Assembly (NCBI RefSeq): GCF_002549795.1
Contig: NZ_CP021435.1
Coordinates: 1,798,001 to 1,862,000, forward strand
From: Halomonas beimenensis
GTDB lineage: Bacteria; Pseudomonadota; Gammaproteobacteria; Pseudomonadales; Halomonadaceae
DNA: 64,000 nt
Direction: 5' to 3'
Position numbers and translations under genes: made by a program. Shown here piece after piece: positions 11,731 through 19,590 of this stretch (the first letter of the stretch is position 1; every line of letters starts with the position of its first letter). The notes beneath the pieces are model-generated. The model had not been told where the DNA came from, did not search any database, and was given only the letters and a program-made list of their open reading frames with translations.

Positions 11731-12794
11731 AGTTCGACGACGAGCCGGTGCCCGGCTATTCCCTGCCGATCCTGCCCGGGCATGTCTCGCCCGGGCGGCT
11801 GGAGCGGGTGCTGCGGGCGGGCCGCTTCGCGGTGACCACCGAGATCGACCCGCCGGATTCCGCCGACCCGGCGGAGGTCCTGCGCCGGGCGGCCATCTTC
11901 GACGGCTACGTGGATGCCATCAATGCCACCGATGGCTCCGGCGCCAACTGCCACATGTCCAGCGTCGGCGTCTGCTCGCTGCTGACCCGGGTGGGCTATG
12001 CCACCATCCTCCAGATGTCCTGCCGCGACCGCAACCGGATCGCCATGCAGGGCGAGATCCTGGGCGCCGCGGCCATGGGCGCCTGCAACCTGCTGTGCCT
12101 GACCGGCGACGGGGTCCAGGCGGGCGACCATCCCGAGGCCCGCCCGGTGTTCGACCTGGACTCGCTCTCCTTGCTGGGCATCGCCCGGCGCATGCGCGAC
12201 GAGGGGCGCTTCGAGAGCGGACGGGCCATCACCGAGCCGCCCCGCATCTTCCTGGGGGCGGCGGAGAATCCCTTCGTGCCCCCGGCGGCCTGGCGGGCCC
12301 GCCGGCTGGCCAAGAAGGTGGCCGCGGGGGCGCGCTTCATCCAGACCCAGTACTGCTTCGACGTGCCCCGGCTGCGGGATTTCATGAAGGAGGTGGCCGA
12401 CCTGGGCGTGCTCGAGGGGCCCGACCGGGCCTTCGTGCTGGTGGGCATGGGGCCGCTAGCCTCGGCCCGCAGCGCCCGCTGGATTCGCGAGCACGTGCCG
12501 GGCATCCATATCCCCGATGCGGTGATCCGGCGCCTGGAGGGGGCCCGGGACCAGCGCGCCGAGGGCGAGCGCCTGTGCTGCGATATCCTGGCCGAGGTCC
12601 GGGAGATCGAGGGGGTGAGCGGGGCGCACATCATGGCCTATCGGCAGGAGGCCACGGTGGCGCGGATCATCGAGGAGACCGGCGTGCTGGAGGGGCGGGT
12701 GCCCTGGTATCCGGGACGCGACGACCCCTGCGAGCTCAACCCCGAGGCGCCGGACGCCGCGCCCTGCCACCTGACCGCCGCGGGCCCGAAGTGA
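11727..12794 (+). CDS. Methylenetetrahydrofolate reductase-like protein (MetF family)
   Basis: The 355-residue TIM-barrel protein belongs to the 5,10-methylene-THF reductase family. Family features seen are TTEIDPPDSAD (strand 1 with the catalytic Glu), NATDGSGANCHMSS, LLCLTGDG, GARFIQTQ and a C-terminal barrel strand. It is longer than E. coli MetF and has a divergent C-terminus, as in the MetV-partnered type. It overlaps the upstream MetV-like gene by four bases. I expect it to interconvert methylene- and methyl-THF; the direction in vivo is unknown. Confidence 0.8.
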   Translation: MKFDDEPVPGYSLPILPGHVSPGRLERVLRAGRFAVTTEIDPPDSADPAEVLRRAAIFDGYVDAINATDGSGANCHMSSVGVCSLLTRVGYATILQMSCRDRNRIAMQGEILGAAAMGACNLLCLTGDGVQAGDHPEARPVFDLDSLSLLGIARRMRDEGRFESGRAITEPPRIFLGAAENPFVPPAAWRARRLAKKVAAGARFIQTQYCFDVPRLRDFMKEVADLGVLEGPDRAFVLVGMGPLASARSARWIREHVPGIHIPDAVIRRLEGARDQRAEGERLCCDILAEVREIEGVSGAHIMAYRQEATVARIIEETGVLEGRVPWYPGRDDPCELNPEAPDAAPCHLTAAGPK

Positions 12795-12827
12795 GTGGCA
12801 AGGAGTAAGGGATTCCTTGCCACTTTT
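12794..12827 (+). terminator. Rho-independent terminator after the MetF-like gene
   Basis: AGTGGCAAGGA (12794-12804) pairs perfectly with TCCTTGCCACT (12814-12824) over a nine-base loop, followed by TTT. Its right arm is the first unit of the heptad array that follows. Confidence 0.8.
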
Positions 12828-12888
12828 CACTTTCCACTTTCCACTTTCCCCTCGACCCTTGGTGGTTCGGCGCTCGGCGCTCGGCGCT
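12816..12888 (-). repeat. Heptad arrays between convergent metF-like gene and lpxH
   Basis: Units CTTGCCA, CTTTTCA, CTTTCCA, CTTTCCA, CTTTCCC, CTCGACC and CTTGGTG run from 12816 to 12864, then three CGGCGCT units from 12868 to 12888. Both tracts have period 7. The lpxH stop follows at 12900, so relative to lpxH they are again a downstream AAG-type array. Confidence 0.7.
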
Positions 12889-12899
12889 CGCCGATGCCG

Positions 12900-13664
12900 T
12901 CAGCCTTCCAGCGGGAAGTCCCGCAGCACCGGCGGCTGCCCGGCCGCGATCTCGATCTCCCAGCCGCGGTCCGGCTGCCAGTCGCCCAGCACGTAGCGAC
13001 GCGCCGGGATGCCGTCGAGGTCGAGCTCGTGGACGGCGGGGCGATGGGTGTGGCCGTGGATCAGGGTGGTCACGCCGTGCTCGCGCAGGGCGGCGGTCAC
13101 CTCGTCCGGGGTCACGTCCATGATGTCCTCGGCCTTGTTGGAGTTGGCCTCGCCCGACTGGTCGCGCAGCTGCCGGGCCAGGGCCAGGCGCTCGGGAATC
13201 GGCATGGCGAGGATCCGGGCCTGCCACTGGGGATCGCGGGCCTGGGCGCGAAAGGCCATGTAGGCCTCGTCGCGGGTGCAGAGGCTGTCGCCGTGCATCA
13301 GCAGCACCCGCTCGTCGCCCAGGGTGACCACGCTGGGGTCGGGCAACAGGGTCGCGCCGGCCGCCTCGGCGAAGCGCTCGCCCAACAGGAAGTCGCGGTT
13401 GCCGTGCATCAGGTAGACGGCGGTGCCCGCCTCGCTGCGTGCCTGGAGCGCGGCGGCGATGCGTGCCGCCAGGGCGGCCGTGCCGCTGGGGTCGGCGTCG
13501 CCCAGGTCGAGCAGGTCGTCGCCGATCCAGGCCTCGAAGAAGTCGCCGAGGATGTAGATCGCCTCCGCCTCCCGGGCACGGCCGTCCAGCCAGGCCAGGA
13601 AGCCGTCGGTGATGGCGGGGGCGCCGGGGTGGAGGTGGAGGTCGGAAATCAGCAGGGTCGACAT
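12900..13664 (-). CDS. lpxH: UDP-2,3-diacylglucosamine diphosphatase LpxH
   Basis: LpxH hydrolyses UDP-2,3-diacylglucosamine to lipid X and UMP in lipid A synthesis at the cytoplasmic face of the inner membrane. The 254-residue protein has all calcineurin-like metal-binding motifs: SDLHL (Asp8, His10), GDFFEAW, GNRDF, HGDS and HGHTHRP. The sequence is typical of gammaproteobacterial LpxH. It lies next to ppiB, as in pseudomonads. Confidence 0.96.
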   Translation of the reverse strand: MSTLLISDLHLHPGAPAITDGFLAWLDGRAREAEAIYILGDFFEAWIGDDLLDLGDADPSGTAALAARIAAALQARSEAGTAVYLMHGNRDFLLGERFAEAAGATLLPDPSVVTLGDERVLLMHGDSLCTRDEAYMAFRAQARDPQWQARILAMPIPERLALARQLRDQSGEANSNKAEDIMDVTPDEVTAALREHGVTTLIHGHTHRPAVHELDLDGIPARRYVLGDWQPDRGWEIEIAAGQPPVLRDFPLEG

Positions 13665-13737
13665 GGCGGCTCTCGCAGGCGTCGGGTCGGGGGCGGCCCA
13701 CCCGCGGGCGCGGGTGGGGGCGGTGCGGAAGGGCGGT

Positions 13738-14244
13738 TCAGGCCTCGGCGTCGTCCTGGACGTAGGCGCGCTGGATGATGACGTCCTCGGCGGGCACGTC
13801 GGCGTGCATGCCGCGGCGGGTGGTGGCCACGCCCTTGATGCGTTCCACCACGTCCATGCCCTGGACGACCTCGCCGAACACGCAGTAGCCCCAGCCCTGG
13901 ATGTTCTTGCCGCGATGGTTGAGGAAGTCGTTGTCGGCGACGTTGATGAAGAACTGGGCGGTGGCGGAGTGCGGGTCCTGGGTGCGGGCCATGGCCAGGG
14001 TGCCGCGATCGTTGGTCAGGCCGTTGTCGGCCTCGTTCTCGATGGGATCACGGGTGGGCTTCTGGTTGAAGTCCAGGTCGAAGCCGCCGCCCTGGATCAT
14101 GAAGCCGTCGATGACCCGGTGGAAGAGGGTGTTGTCGTAGAAGCCGTCGCGGACGTACTGCTCGAAGTTGGCCGCGGTCTTGGGGGCCTTGTCGTGGTTC
14201 AGGGCGACATGGATATCGCCGAAATTGGTCTGCAAGATGATCAT
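13738..14244 (-). CDS. ppiB: Peptidyl-prolyl cis-trans isomerase B (cyclophilin)
   Basis: Cytoplasmic cyclophilin; no signal peptide is present. The 168-residue protein has the cyclophilin core [13 protein letters not shown] with the catalytic Arg, [13 protein letters not shown], and the [11 protein letters not shown] strand. A GTG codon one position upstream is possible, but the AGGA ribosome-binding site is spaced better for the ATG at 14244. It is transcribed away from glnS across the structured element at 14291-14406. Confidence 0.95.
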   Translation of the reverse strand: MIILQTNFGDIHVALNHDKAPKTAANFEQYVRDGFYDNTLFHRVIDGFMIQGGGFDLDFNQKPTRDPIENEADNGLTNDRGTLAMARTQDPHSATAQFFINVADNDFLNHRGKNIQGWGYCVFGEVVQGMDVVERIKGVATTRRGMHADVPAEDVIIQRAYVQDDAEA

Positions 14245-14290
14245 CACGGTGTCCTGTCGTTGTTGCTAGGGCTGCCACAATGGGAAGTGT

Positions 14291-14406
14291 CCCGGGGCGC
14301 CGGGGACAGGTCGAAGAGGGGGTCTTTTGCCATGGATGGCAAAAGTAGCGCCCATGGATGGGTTCACAGCGCCCCCTCGGAGACCTGTCGCCGGATCAGT
14401 CCCGGG
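14291..14406 (+). ncRNA. Cloverleaf-like inverted-repeat element with two CsrA/RsmA-type hairpins
   Basis: Nested complementary arms are visible: CCCGGG (14291 and 14401), CCGG (14300 and 14391), GACAGGTC/GACCTGTC (14305 and 14382) and GAGGGGG/CCCCCTC (14316 and 14372). They flank a symmetric GAA/GGA internal loop able to form tandem G.A pairs. Inside are two hairpins, CTTTTGCCAT/ATGGCAAAAG (14324-14345) and CCCAT/ATGGG (14351-14362). Both present CATGGATG, matching the CANGGANG signature bound by CsrA/RsmA when in a hairpin loop. Whether it is transcribed is unknown. It lies upstream of the glnS -10 box, so it could be a separate small RNA or a dispersed repeat. Confidence 0.6.
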
Positions 14407-14448
14407 AAAAAACTCACTACGGCAGCCCCGGCGGTATAGCGGGATGCC

Positions 14449-14479
14449 TTGGCGCCCTATGGGCACGTGGCGCTATAAT
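14449..14479 (+). promoter_or_regulatory. Probable glnS promoter
   Basis: A perfect -10 TATAAT is at 14474-14479, with a candidate -35 TTGGCG at 14449-14454 (19-base spacer, longer than ideal). The start codon follows 89 bases later. Confidence 0.55.
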
Positions 14480-14568
14480 AGCCCTTTTGCGTCGATGCGC
14501 GAAGCCGCGGCCAGGCCCGCGGCGTCGCGGCGACAGGCCCGCGTTCAACCAGAGGTTGCCCAATCAAC

Positions 14569-16248
14569 ATGACCAGCGAGACCACCAGCGCGCCGAACTT
14601 CATTCGCAACCAGATCCGCGAAGAGGTCGAGGCCGGCCGACAGGGGAAGATCGTCACCCGCTTCCCGCCGGAGCCCAACGGCTTCCTGCACATCGGCCAC
14701 GCCAAGTCGATCTGTCTGAATTTCGGGCTCGCCGAGCAGTTCGGTGGCGACTGTCATCTGCGCTTCGACGACACCAACCCGATCAAGGAAGAGCAGGCGT
14801 ACATCGACGCCATCAAGGAGGACGTCAGCTGGCTGGGCTATGACTGGGCGGGTCAGGTACGCTTCGCCTCCGACTACTTCGACCAGCTCTATGCCTGGGC
14901 GCAGCACCTGGTGCGCGAGGGCAAGGCCTATGTGGACGACCTCTCGCCGGAGGAGATGCGCGAGTACCGCGGCACCCTGACCGAGCCGGGCCGGCCGAGC
15001 CCCTATCGGGAGCGCTCCGTGGAGGAGAACCTGGACCTGCTCGAGCGCATGCGCACCGGCGAGTTCGCCGAGGGCGAGAAGGTGCTGCGCGCCAGGATCG
15101 ACATGGCCGCGCCCAACATCAACCTGCGCGATCCCATCCTCTACCGCATCCGCCACGCCGACCATCACCAGACCGGCGACAAGTGGAAGATCTACCCGTC
15201 CTACGACTTCGCCCACGGCCAGTCGGACGCCATCGAGGGCGTGACCCATTCCCTGTGCACCCTGGAATTCGAGGACCATCGCCCGCTCTACGAGTGGTTC
15301 CTCGACAACCTGCCGGTGCCGTCCAAGCCGCGCCAGATCGAGTTCGCCCGGCTCAACCTCAACTACACCCTGACCTCCAAGCGCAAGCTCAAGCTGCTGG
15401 TGGACGAGGGCATCGTCGACGGCTGGGACGATCCGCGCCTGCCGACCCTTTCCGGCATGCGGCGTCGCGGCTATACCCCGGCCTCGATCCGCAAGTTCTG
15501 CGAGATGATCGGCGTGACCCGCGCCGACGGCGGCCTGGTCGACATCGCCATGCTCTACCACGCCATCCGCAGCGACCTCGAGGACAACGCGCCCCGGGCC
15601 ATGTGCGTGCTCAAGCCGCTCAAGGTGGTGCTGACCAACGTGCCCGAGGACTTCGAGGAGACCTACGAGGTGGCCGGCCACCCGGCCCGGGAGGACATGG
15701 GCGTGCGCCGGATCCCCTTCACCCGGGAGATCGTCATCGACCGGGACGACTTCATGGAGGAGCCGCCGAAGAAGTTCTTCCGCCTGGCGCCGGGCAAGGA
15801 GGTGCGGCTGCGCAACTCCTACGTGATCCGTTGCGACGAGGTGGTGAAGGACGCGACCGGCGAGATCGCCGAGCTGCGCTGCTCGGTGGACTTCGACACC
15901 CTGGGCAAGAACCCGGAGGGCCGCAAGGTCAAGGGCGTGATCCACTGGGTCAGCGCCGCCCACGGGGTCCCCATGGAGGTGCGCCTGTACGACAACCTCT
16001 TCCAGGTCGAGCAGCCGGACAAGGACAAGGACGCCGACTTCCTCGAGCACCTGAACCCCGATTCCCTGGTCACCGTGCAGGCCGTCGGCGAGCCCAGCCT
16101 GGCCCAGGTCGCCCCGGAGAGCCGCTTCCAGTTCGAGCGGGTGGGCTACTTCTGTGCCGACCGTCATGCCTGCCGCGACGGCAAGCTGGTGTTCAACCGC
16201 ACCGTGGGGCTCAAGGACAGCTGGGCGAAGATCAAGAAGAAGGGCTGA
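14569..16248 (+). CDS. glnS: Glutaminyl-tRNA synthetase
   Basis: Class I synthetase that charges tRNA-Gln in the cytoplasm. The 559-residue protein has the HIGH motif at 41-44, a KMSKS-equivalent TSKRKL at about 267-272, the GlnRS-specific [17 protein letters not shown] context and the C-terminal anticodon-binding beta-barrels. The stop is one base before the cysS start, so the two genes form one operon. It is probably driven by the TATAAT promoter at 14474. Confidence 0.98.
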   Translation: MTSETTSAPNFIRNQIREEVEAGRQGKIVTRFPPEPNGFLHIGHAKSICLNFGLAEQFGGDCHLRFDDTNPIKEEQAYIDAIKEDVSWLGYDWAGQVRFASDYFDQLYAWAQHLVREGKAYVDDLSPEEMREYRGTLTEPGRPSPYRERSVEENLDLLERMRTGEFAEGEKVLRARIDMAAPNINLRDPILYRIRHADHHQTGDKWKIYPSYDFAHGQSDAIEGVTHSLCTLEFEDHRPLYEWFLDNLPVPSKPRQIEFARLNLNYTLTSKRKLKLLVDEGIVDGWDDPRLPTLSGMRRRGYTPASIRKFCEMIGVTRADGGLVDIAMLYHAIRSDLEDNAPRAMCVLKPLKVVLTNVPEDFEETYEVAGHPAREDMGVRRIPFTREIVIDRDDFMEEPPKKFFRLAPGKEVRLRNSYVIRCDEVVKDATGEIAELRCSVDFDTLGKNPEGRKVKGVIHWVSAAHGVPMEVRLYDNLFQVEQPDKDKDADFLEHLNPDSLVTVQAVGEPSLAQVAPESRFQFERVGYFCADRHACRDGKLVFNRTVGLKDSWAKIKKKG

Positions 16249-16249
16249 C

Positions 16250-17641
16250 ATGCAGATCTACAACACCCTCACGCGCCGCAAGGAAACCTTCACGCCCATC
16301 GAGCCGGGCAAGGTCCGCATGTACGTCTGCGGCATGACCGTCTACGACTACTGCCACCTGGGCCATGCCCGGGTGATGGTGGCCTTCGACGTCATCACCC
16401 GCTACCTGCGCGCCCGGGGCTATGACGTCACCTACGTGCGCAACATCACCGACATCGACGACAAGATCCTCAGGCGGGCCGACGAGAACGACGAGACCAT
16501 CGAGGCGCTCACCGACCGCATGATCGACGCCATGCACGAGGACGAGGGGCGCCTCGGCGTGCTGCGCCCGGACGCGGAGCCCCGGGCGACCCAGCACCTC
16601 GACGAGATCGTCGCCATGATCGAGACGCTGATCGACAAGGGCTACGCCTATGCGGCGGCCAACGGCGACGTCTACTACCGGGTGCGCCGGTTCGAGGGCT
16701 ACGGCAAGCTCAACAACCGCGACCCGGACGACATGCGCGCCGGCGCCCGGGTGGACGTCGACGAGCACAAGGAGGATCCGCTGGACTTCGTGCTGTGGAA
16801 GGCGGCCAAGCCGGGCGAGGCCAACTGGCTGTCGCCCTGGGGGCCGGGGCGTCCCGGCTGGCACATCGAGTGCTCGGCCATGTCCACCTGCTGCCTGGGG
16901 GAGACCTTCGACATCCACGGCGGCGGGCCCGACCTGACCTTCCCCCACCACGAGAACGAGATCGCCCAGAGCGAGGCGGCCACCGGCAAGCCCTACGTCA
17001 ACACCTGGATGCACGCCGGGGCGGTACGGGTGAACCAGGAGAAGATGTCCAAGTCGCTGGGCAACTTCTTCACCATCCGCGAGGTGCTCGAGCACCATGA
17101 CCCGGAGGTGGTGCGCTACCTGCTGGTGGCCAGCCATTACCGCAGCCCGATCAACTACGCCCCCGAGTCCCTGGCCGACGCCCGCCGCTCCCTGGAGCGC
17201 TTCTACAACGCCCTGGACGGCGTCGAGCCCCGGGAAGGGGAGGTGGACGGGCGCTTCGACGCGCGCTTCACCGCGGCGATGGACGACGACTTCAACACCG
17301 CCGAGGCGGTGTCGGTGCTCTTCGACCTGGCCCGGGAGCTCAACCGGACCAAGAAGGAAGCCCCGGGCGAGGCCCCGGCGCTGGCGGCGGAACTCAAGCG
17401 CCTGGGGGCGATCCTCGGCCTGCTCCAGCAGGCGCCGGAGGCCTTCCTGAAGGGCGCGGCCGGCGAGCTGCCGCTGCCCGAGGCGGAGATCGAGGCGAAG
17501 ATCGCCGCCCGCGCCGAGGCCAAGAAGGCCCGCGACTTCGCCGCCGCCGACGCCATCCGCGACGAGCTGGCCTTCCTCGGCATCGTGCTCAAGGACAGCC
17601 GGGAGGGCACCTCCTGGGTGCTGGAGGCGCCCGAGGACTGA
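16250..17641 (+). CDS. cysS: Cysteinyl-tRNA synthetase
   Basis: Class I synthetase for tRNA-Cys. The 463-residue protein shows zinc ligand Cys27 ([10 protein letters not shown]), the HLGH signature at 36-39, the zinc-binding WHIECSAM segment, and KMSKS at 265-269. A C-terminal DALR-type helical domain follows. I chose ATG 16250, which yields the standard [12 protein letters not shown] start; it is separated from the glnS stop by a single base, so translation is probably coupled. Confidence 0.98.
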   Translation: MQIYNTLTRRKETFTPIEPGKVRMYVCGMTVYDYCHLGHARVMVAFDVITRYLRARGYDVTYVRNITDIDDKILRRADENDETIEALTDRMIDAMHEDEGRLGVLRPDAEPRATQHLDEIVAMIETLIDKGYAYAAANGDVYYRVRRFEGYGKLNNRDPDDMRAGARVDVDEHKEDPLDFVLWKAAKPGEANWLSPWGPGRPGWHIECSAMSTCCLGETFDIHGGGPDLTFPHHENEIAQSEAATGKPYVNTWMHAGAVRVNQEKMSKSLGNFFTIREVLEHHDPEVVRYLLVASHYRSPINYAPESLADARRSLERFYNALDGVEPREGEVDGRFDARFTAAMDDDFNTAEAVSVLFDLARELNRTKKEAPGEAPALAAELKRLGAILGLLQQAPEAFLKGAAGELPLPEAEIEAKIAARAEAKKARDFAAADAIRDELAFLGIVLKDSREGTSWVLEAPED

Positions 17642-17662
17642 GGGCGCCCTTCGGGCAGCGCC

Positions 17663-17690
17663 GAGCCACGAGGCGCAAGCGACAAGGAAC
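17663..17690 (+). repeat. Heptad array of four units after cysS
   Basis: GAGCCAC, GAGGCGC, AAGCGAC and AAGGAAC follow in register 22 bases after the cysS stop, with the last unit forming the start of the terminator stem. This is the same RAGNNNN layout seen after ppiD. Confidence 0.65.
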
Positions 17691-17722
17691 CCCCGGAGGC
17701 CATGGCCTTCGGGGGTTCTTCT
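17685..17722 (+). terminator. Rho-independent terminator after cysS
   Basis: A 15-bp stem (left arm 17687-17701, right arm 17704-17718) with one G.T pair is followed by TTCT. It ends the glnS-cysS operon. Confidence 0.8.
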
Positions 17723-17733
17723 GCTCGCGGACG

Positions 17734-17757
17734 TAATCGGTACCCGTCCCCGGTTTC
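17734..17757 (+). repeat. TAATCGGTACCCGTCCCCGG repeat, copy 1
   Basis: First of four copies of a 24-26 bp motif ending in GGTTTCC or a variant. The motif resembles the short extragenic repeats that accompany REP-associated transposases, but no such transposase is in the window. Confidence 0.7.
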
Positions 17758-17767
17758 CCCATGATTC

Positions 17768-17839
17768 CGTGGGAGCGCAGCTTGCTGCGCGATAGCGGAG
17801 GCCCCCCAGGGCCATCGCGCTCTGAAGAGCGCTCCCACG
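17768..17839. repeat. REP-like inverted pair (BIME-type)
   Basis: CGTGGGAGCGC (17768) with an internal CAGCTTGCTG hairpin and CGCGAT is followed, 20 bases on, by ATCGCGC-TCTGAAGA-GCGCTCCCACG ending at 17839. The two halves are complementary across the element. The GTGGGAGCG...CGCTCCCAC outline is typical of gammaproteobacterial REP sequences. Confidence 0.75.
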
Positions 17840-17860
17840 GCCAGGGACATCGCCCGATTT

Positions 17861-17886
17861 CGTGGGAGCTCAGCTTGCTGCGCGAT
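17861..17886 (+). repeat. Single REP-like unit
   Basis: CGTGGGAGCT followed by CAGCTTGCTGCGCGAT repeats the unit at 17768-17793 with one base changed. It lies directly upstream of copy 2 of the GGTACCCGTCCCC repeat. Confidence 0.7.
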
Positions 17887-17892
17887 GGGAGG

Positions 17893-17917
17893 TAATCGGT
17901 ACCCGTCCCCGGTTTCC
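17893..17917 (+). repeat. TAATCGGTACCCGTCCCCGG repeat, copy 2
   Basis: Identical to copy 1 over its first 24 bases. It ends four bases before the minus-strand stop codon of the 76-residue hypothetical gene. Confidence 0.7.
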
Positions 17918-17920
17918 AGT

Positions 17921-18151
17921 CTAATCTGGACCCGTCCCCGGTTGTCCATTCGGCCTTTCGTCGACGACGGCCATGGCCTCGTCGAGACTGGTGGCCACCG
18001 CATTCCACGGCAGCGGCGATCCGGTGAGATGGCAGTGGTAGAGCGACTCGTCATCGATGTCGACGCGATGGATGTCGTTGCCCCGATCGTCCTGCCACCA
18101 GTCGGCATGGACATGCTGCCAGCGAGGGGCGAGCGAAGCGCCGATGTTCAT
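17921..18151 (-). CDS. Hypothetical protein, 76 residues
   Basis: I do not recognise the family. The protein is small, acidic and soluble, with no signal peptide or membrane segment, and is rich in Trp and His in its first half (WQHVHADWWQDD, YHCHL). The start at 18151 is supported by a strong AAGGAGGG ribosome-binding site seven bases upstream. Tandem AAACACTGTT palindromes and a TATACT -10 box lie at 18218-18247, arguing for a regulated gene. Its last residues are encoded by a dispersed repeat, suggesting the original end was altered by repeat insertion. Confidence 0.6.
   Translation of the reverse strand: MNIGASLAPRWQHVHADWWQDDRGNDIHRVDIDDESLYHCHLTGSPLPWNAVATSLDEAMAVVDERPNGQPGTGPD
17922..17947 (+). 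repeat. TAATCTGGACCCGTCCCCGG repeat, copy 3
   Basis: Diverged third copy in the same orientation, starting five bases after copy 2. It overlaps the last codons of the hypothetical minus-strand gene, so the C-terminal residues of that protein (GQPGTGPD) are repeat-encoded. Confidence 0.65.
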
Positions 18152-18217
18152 GAGCATTCCCTCCTTCGACCGCCGGGGTGCCGGAACCGGGGCAGTGCGC
18201 CCCCTGTCTTCCAGGGT

Positions 18218-18247
18218 AGTATAAAAACACTGTTTGAAAACACTGTT
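18218..18247 (-). promoter_or_regulatory. Promoter with tandem palindromic operators for the 76-residue gene
   Basis: On the minus strand a TATACT -10 box (18223 to 18218) is preceded by two copies of the 11-bp sequence AAAACACTGTT (18224-18234 and 18237-18247), 13 bp apart. Each contains the near-palindrome AAACAcTGTTT. The layout suggests a dimeric repressor binding twice over the spacer and -35 region. Confidence 0.5.
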
Positions 18248-18509
18248 CTTCAATTCGCCTCGAGACACGCCGTCGGGATGTCGCTCGCCGGGGAGAGAGG
18301 GGAGGGACGCCGGCTTGCCCCTGGCGCGTGATCGGTCCCCGTCCCCGGCTTCCCATCGATTGCTCCACGCGGTTTGCAAACAGCGCTATGTAACAATAGG
18401 TAACTTTATATGATGTTATGTAGCCTACTATAGCACCCTTGAACGTTTCCTGGCGCCTGCCGACGGGGCGCGGCGGGAGGAGCGCCGGTCCCGTGCCGGG
18501 CGTTGTCCC
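18248..18509. other. Intergenic stretch with an AT-rich tract
   Basis: Apart from the fourth copy of the GGTACCCGTCCCC-type repeat, this stretch has no gene. Around 18384-18432 it becomes strongly AT-rich for this genome (TAACAATAGGTAACTT, TTATATGATGTTATG). I see no operator or terminator that I can name. Confidence 0.4.
18329..18353 (+). repeat. TGATCGGTCCCCGTCCCCGG repeat, copy 4
   Basis: Most diverged copy, same orientation as the other three and about 400 bp away from them, on the far side of the small hypothetical gene. Confidence 0.6.
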
Positions 18510-19496
18510 TCACGGCGGATCGAGCGGCGCCTCGGCGGCCGGCGGCAGGCGGTCCGGCGGGGGCCAGGCGTCGTCGACCACGAAGAGGCGGCACCACTCC
18601 GCCGGCGCGCCCGTCCCGGGCAGGCGCAGGGCCAGCTGCACCGGGGCCCCGCCGCCGGCGAAGTGCAGCCGCAGGCAGTGCTCCAGCACGGGCAGCGAGG
18701 TGAGGTGCTCGGGGCGGGGCAGGGCGAGCCAGTGGGGCTTGCACAGCCAGGCCCCGCGGGTGCCCCGGGGAAGGGCCTCGTGGAGCCGTGACCAGTCCCG
18801 CCAGTACAGCCACTCCCCGCGGTGATGGTCGGGGGTGGCATGCCGCGGCGCGGGGAGGGAGGCGTGAAAGGGGTAGAAGAGCACCCCGGGCATCGCCAGG
18901 CGCTGATGCAGCCGCGGCGAGGTGGCGCCGCCGAGGCACTCCGCGAGGGCCCGACGGGCCTGGGGCGTGTGGGCCAGCGGCAGTTGGTGACGCGTCAGGT
19001 GGGCCCGCTTGATGGCCAGGCTGTCGAGCCCGCCCGGGCCGATCCAGCGGGCCTGGTCGTCGGCGTTCCCGGGGCCTTCCGGCAGTCCCAGGTAGTACTT
19101 GATGGCCACCTCCAGGTGGACGGGCACGGGATCGGCGAGCTCGGCGTAGACCAGGTCGAGCTCGCCCAGGGTGCGACGCTCCTGGAGGACCGGCAGGTTG
19201 TGGGCCAGCAGGCGGGTCCCCGGGGCGCTGCCGAGCAGGAACTGCCACAGGCGTTCGTGATAATGGCCCATGCGCCCCTTGAGGGTATGGCCGATGAAGC
19301 GCTCGAGCGGCTCGGGATCGGCCTCCAGGTGACCCAGGTAGTCGGCCAGGGCATCGTCGCGCTCGAGCCCCAGGCAGGCGCGGTCGGGGCGACCGTCCCA
19401 GCCCAGGGTGAGCAGGTCGGGCGTGGCCAGCAGCCAGGCCAGGTCCCGGACCAGGGGGTGGCGCCAGGGGAGGAGATCGTCATGGGGTGGCGGCAT
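18510..19496 (-). CDS. DUF1853 family protein
   Basis: The 328-residue protein matches the DUF1853 family of uncharacterised proteobacterial proteins, as I recall it. The most conserved part is GELDLVY followed about 10 residues later by VHLEVAIKYYLG (about residues 130-155). That spacing resembles a PD-(D/E)XK nuclease core (E-x-D ... E-x-K), which is inference. No signal peptide or membrane segment is present. The ATG at 19496 begins MPPPHDDLL; longer upstream frames would run into the divergent osmF leader. It is a lone gene, divergent from osmF. Confidence 0.7.
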   Translation of the reverse strand: MPPPHDDLLPWRHPLVRDLAWLLATPDLLTLGWDGRPDRACLGLERDDALADYLGHLEADPEPLERFIGHTLKGRMGHYHERLWQFLLGSAPGTRLLAHNLPVLQERRTLGELDLVYAELADPVPVHLEVAIKYYLGLPEGPGNADDQARWIGPGGLDSLAIKRAHLTRHQLPLAHTPQARRALAECLGGATSPRLHQRLAMPGVLFYPFHASLPAPRHATPDHHRGEWLYWRDWSRLHEALPRGTRGAWLCKPHWLALPRPEHLTSLPVLEHCLRLHFAGGGAPVQLALRLPGTGAPAEWCRLFVVDDAWPPPDRLPPAAEAPLDPP

Positions 19497-19526
19497 GGGG
19501 CGGCTCCCGGGCGTTGAGATGCCGTT

Positions 19527-19556
19527 CTGACAGCCAAGCTGTACAGGCCTTATACT
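19527..19556 (+). promoter_or_regulatory. Probable promoter of the osmF-yehYXW operon
   Basis: CTGACA (19527-19532) and TATACT (19551-19556) are spaced 18 bases apart, 34 bases before the osmF start. In E. coli this operon is RpoS-dependent, so the same region may serve sigma38. Confidence 0.55.
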
Positions 19557-19590
19557 CAGCATACATTCATAGAGGAAGTGGGTGGTAACC

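Larger units (their letters stand above)
14245..14568. other. ppiB-glnS divergent intergenic region
   Basis: This 324-bp spacer contains the ppiB leader, the cloverleaf-like inverted repeat at 14291-14406 and the glnS promoter. A 36-codon frame beginning within the repeat (ATGGATGGC) is a by-product of the repeat and is not called as a gene. Confidence 0.6.

Noticed and set aside
14332-14439. A 36-codon frame starting ATGGATGGC inside the ppiB-glnS element
   Set aside because: It lacks a ribosome-binding site and arises from the CATGGATG hairpin repeats.
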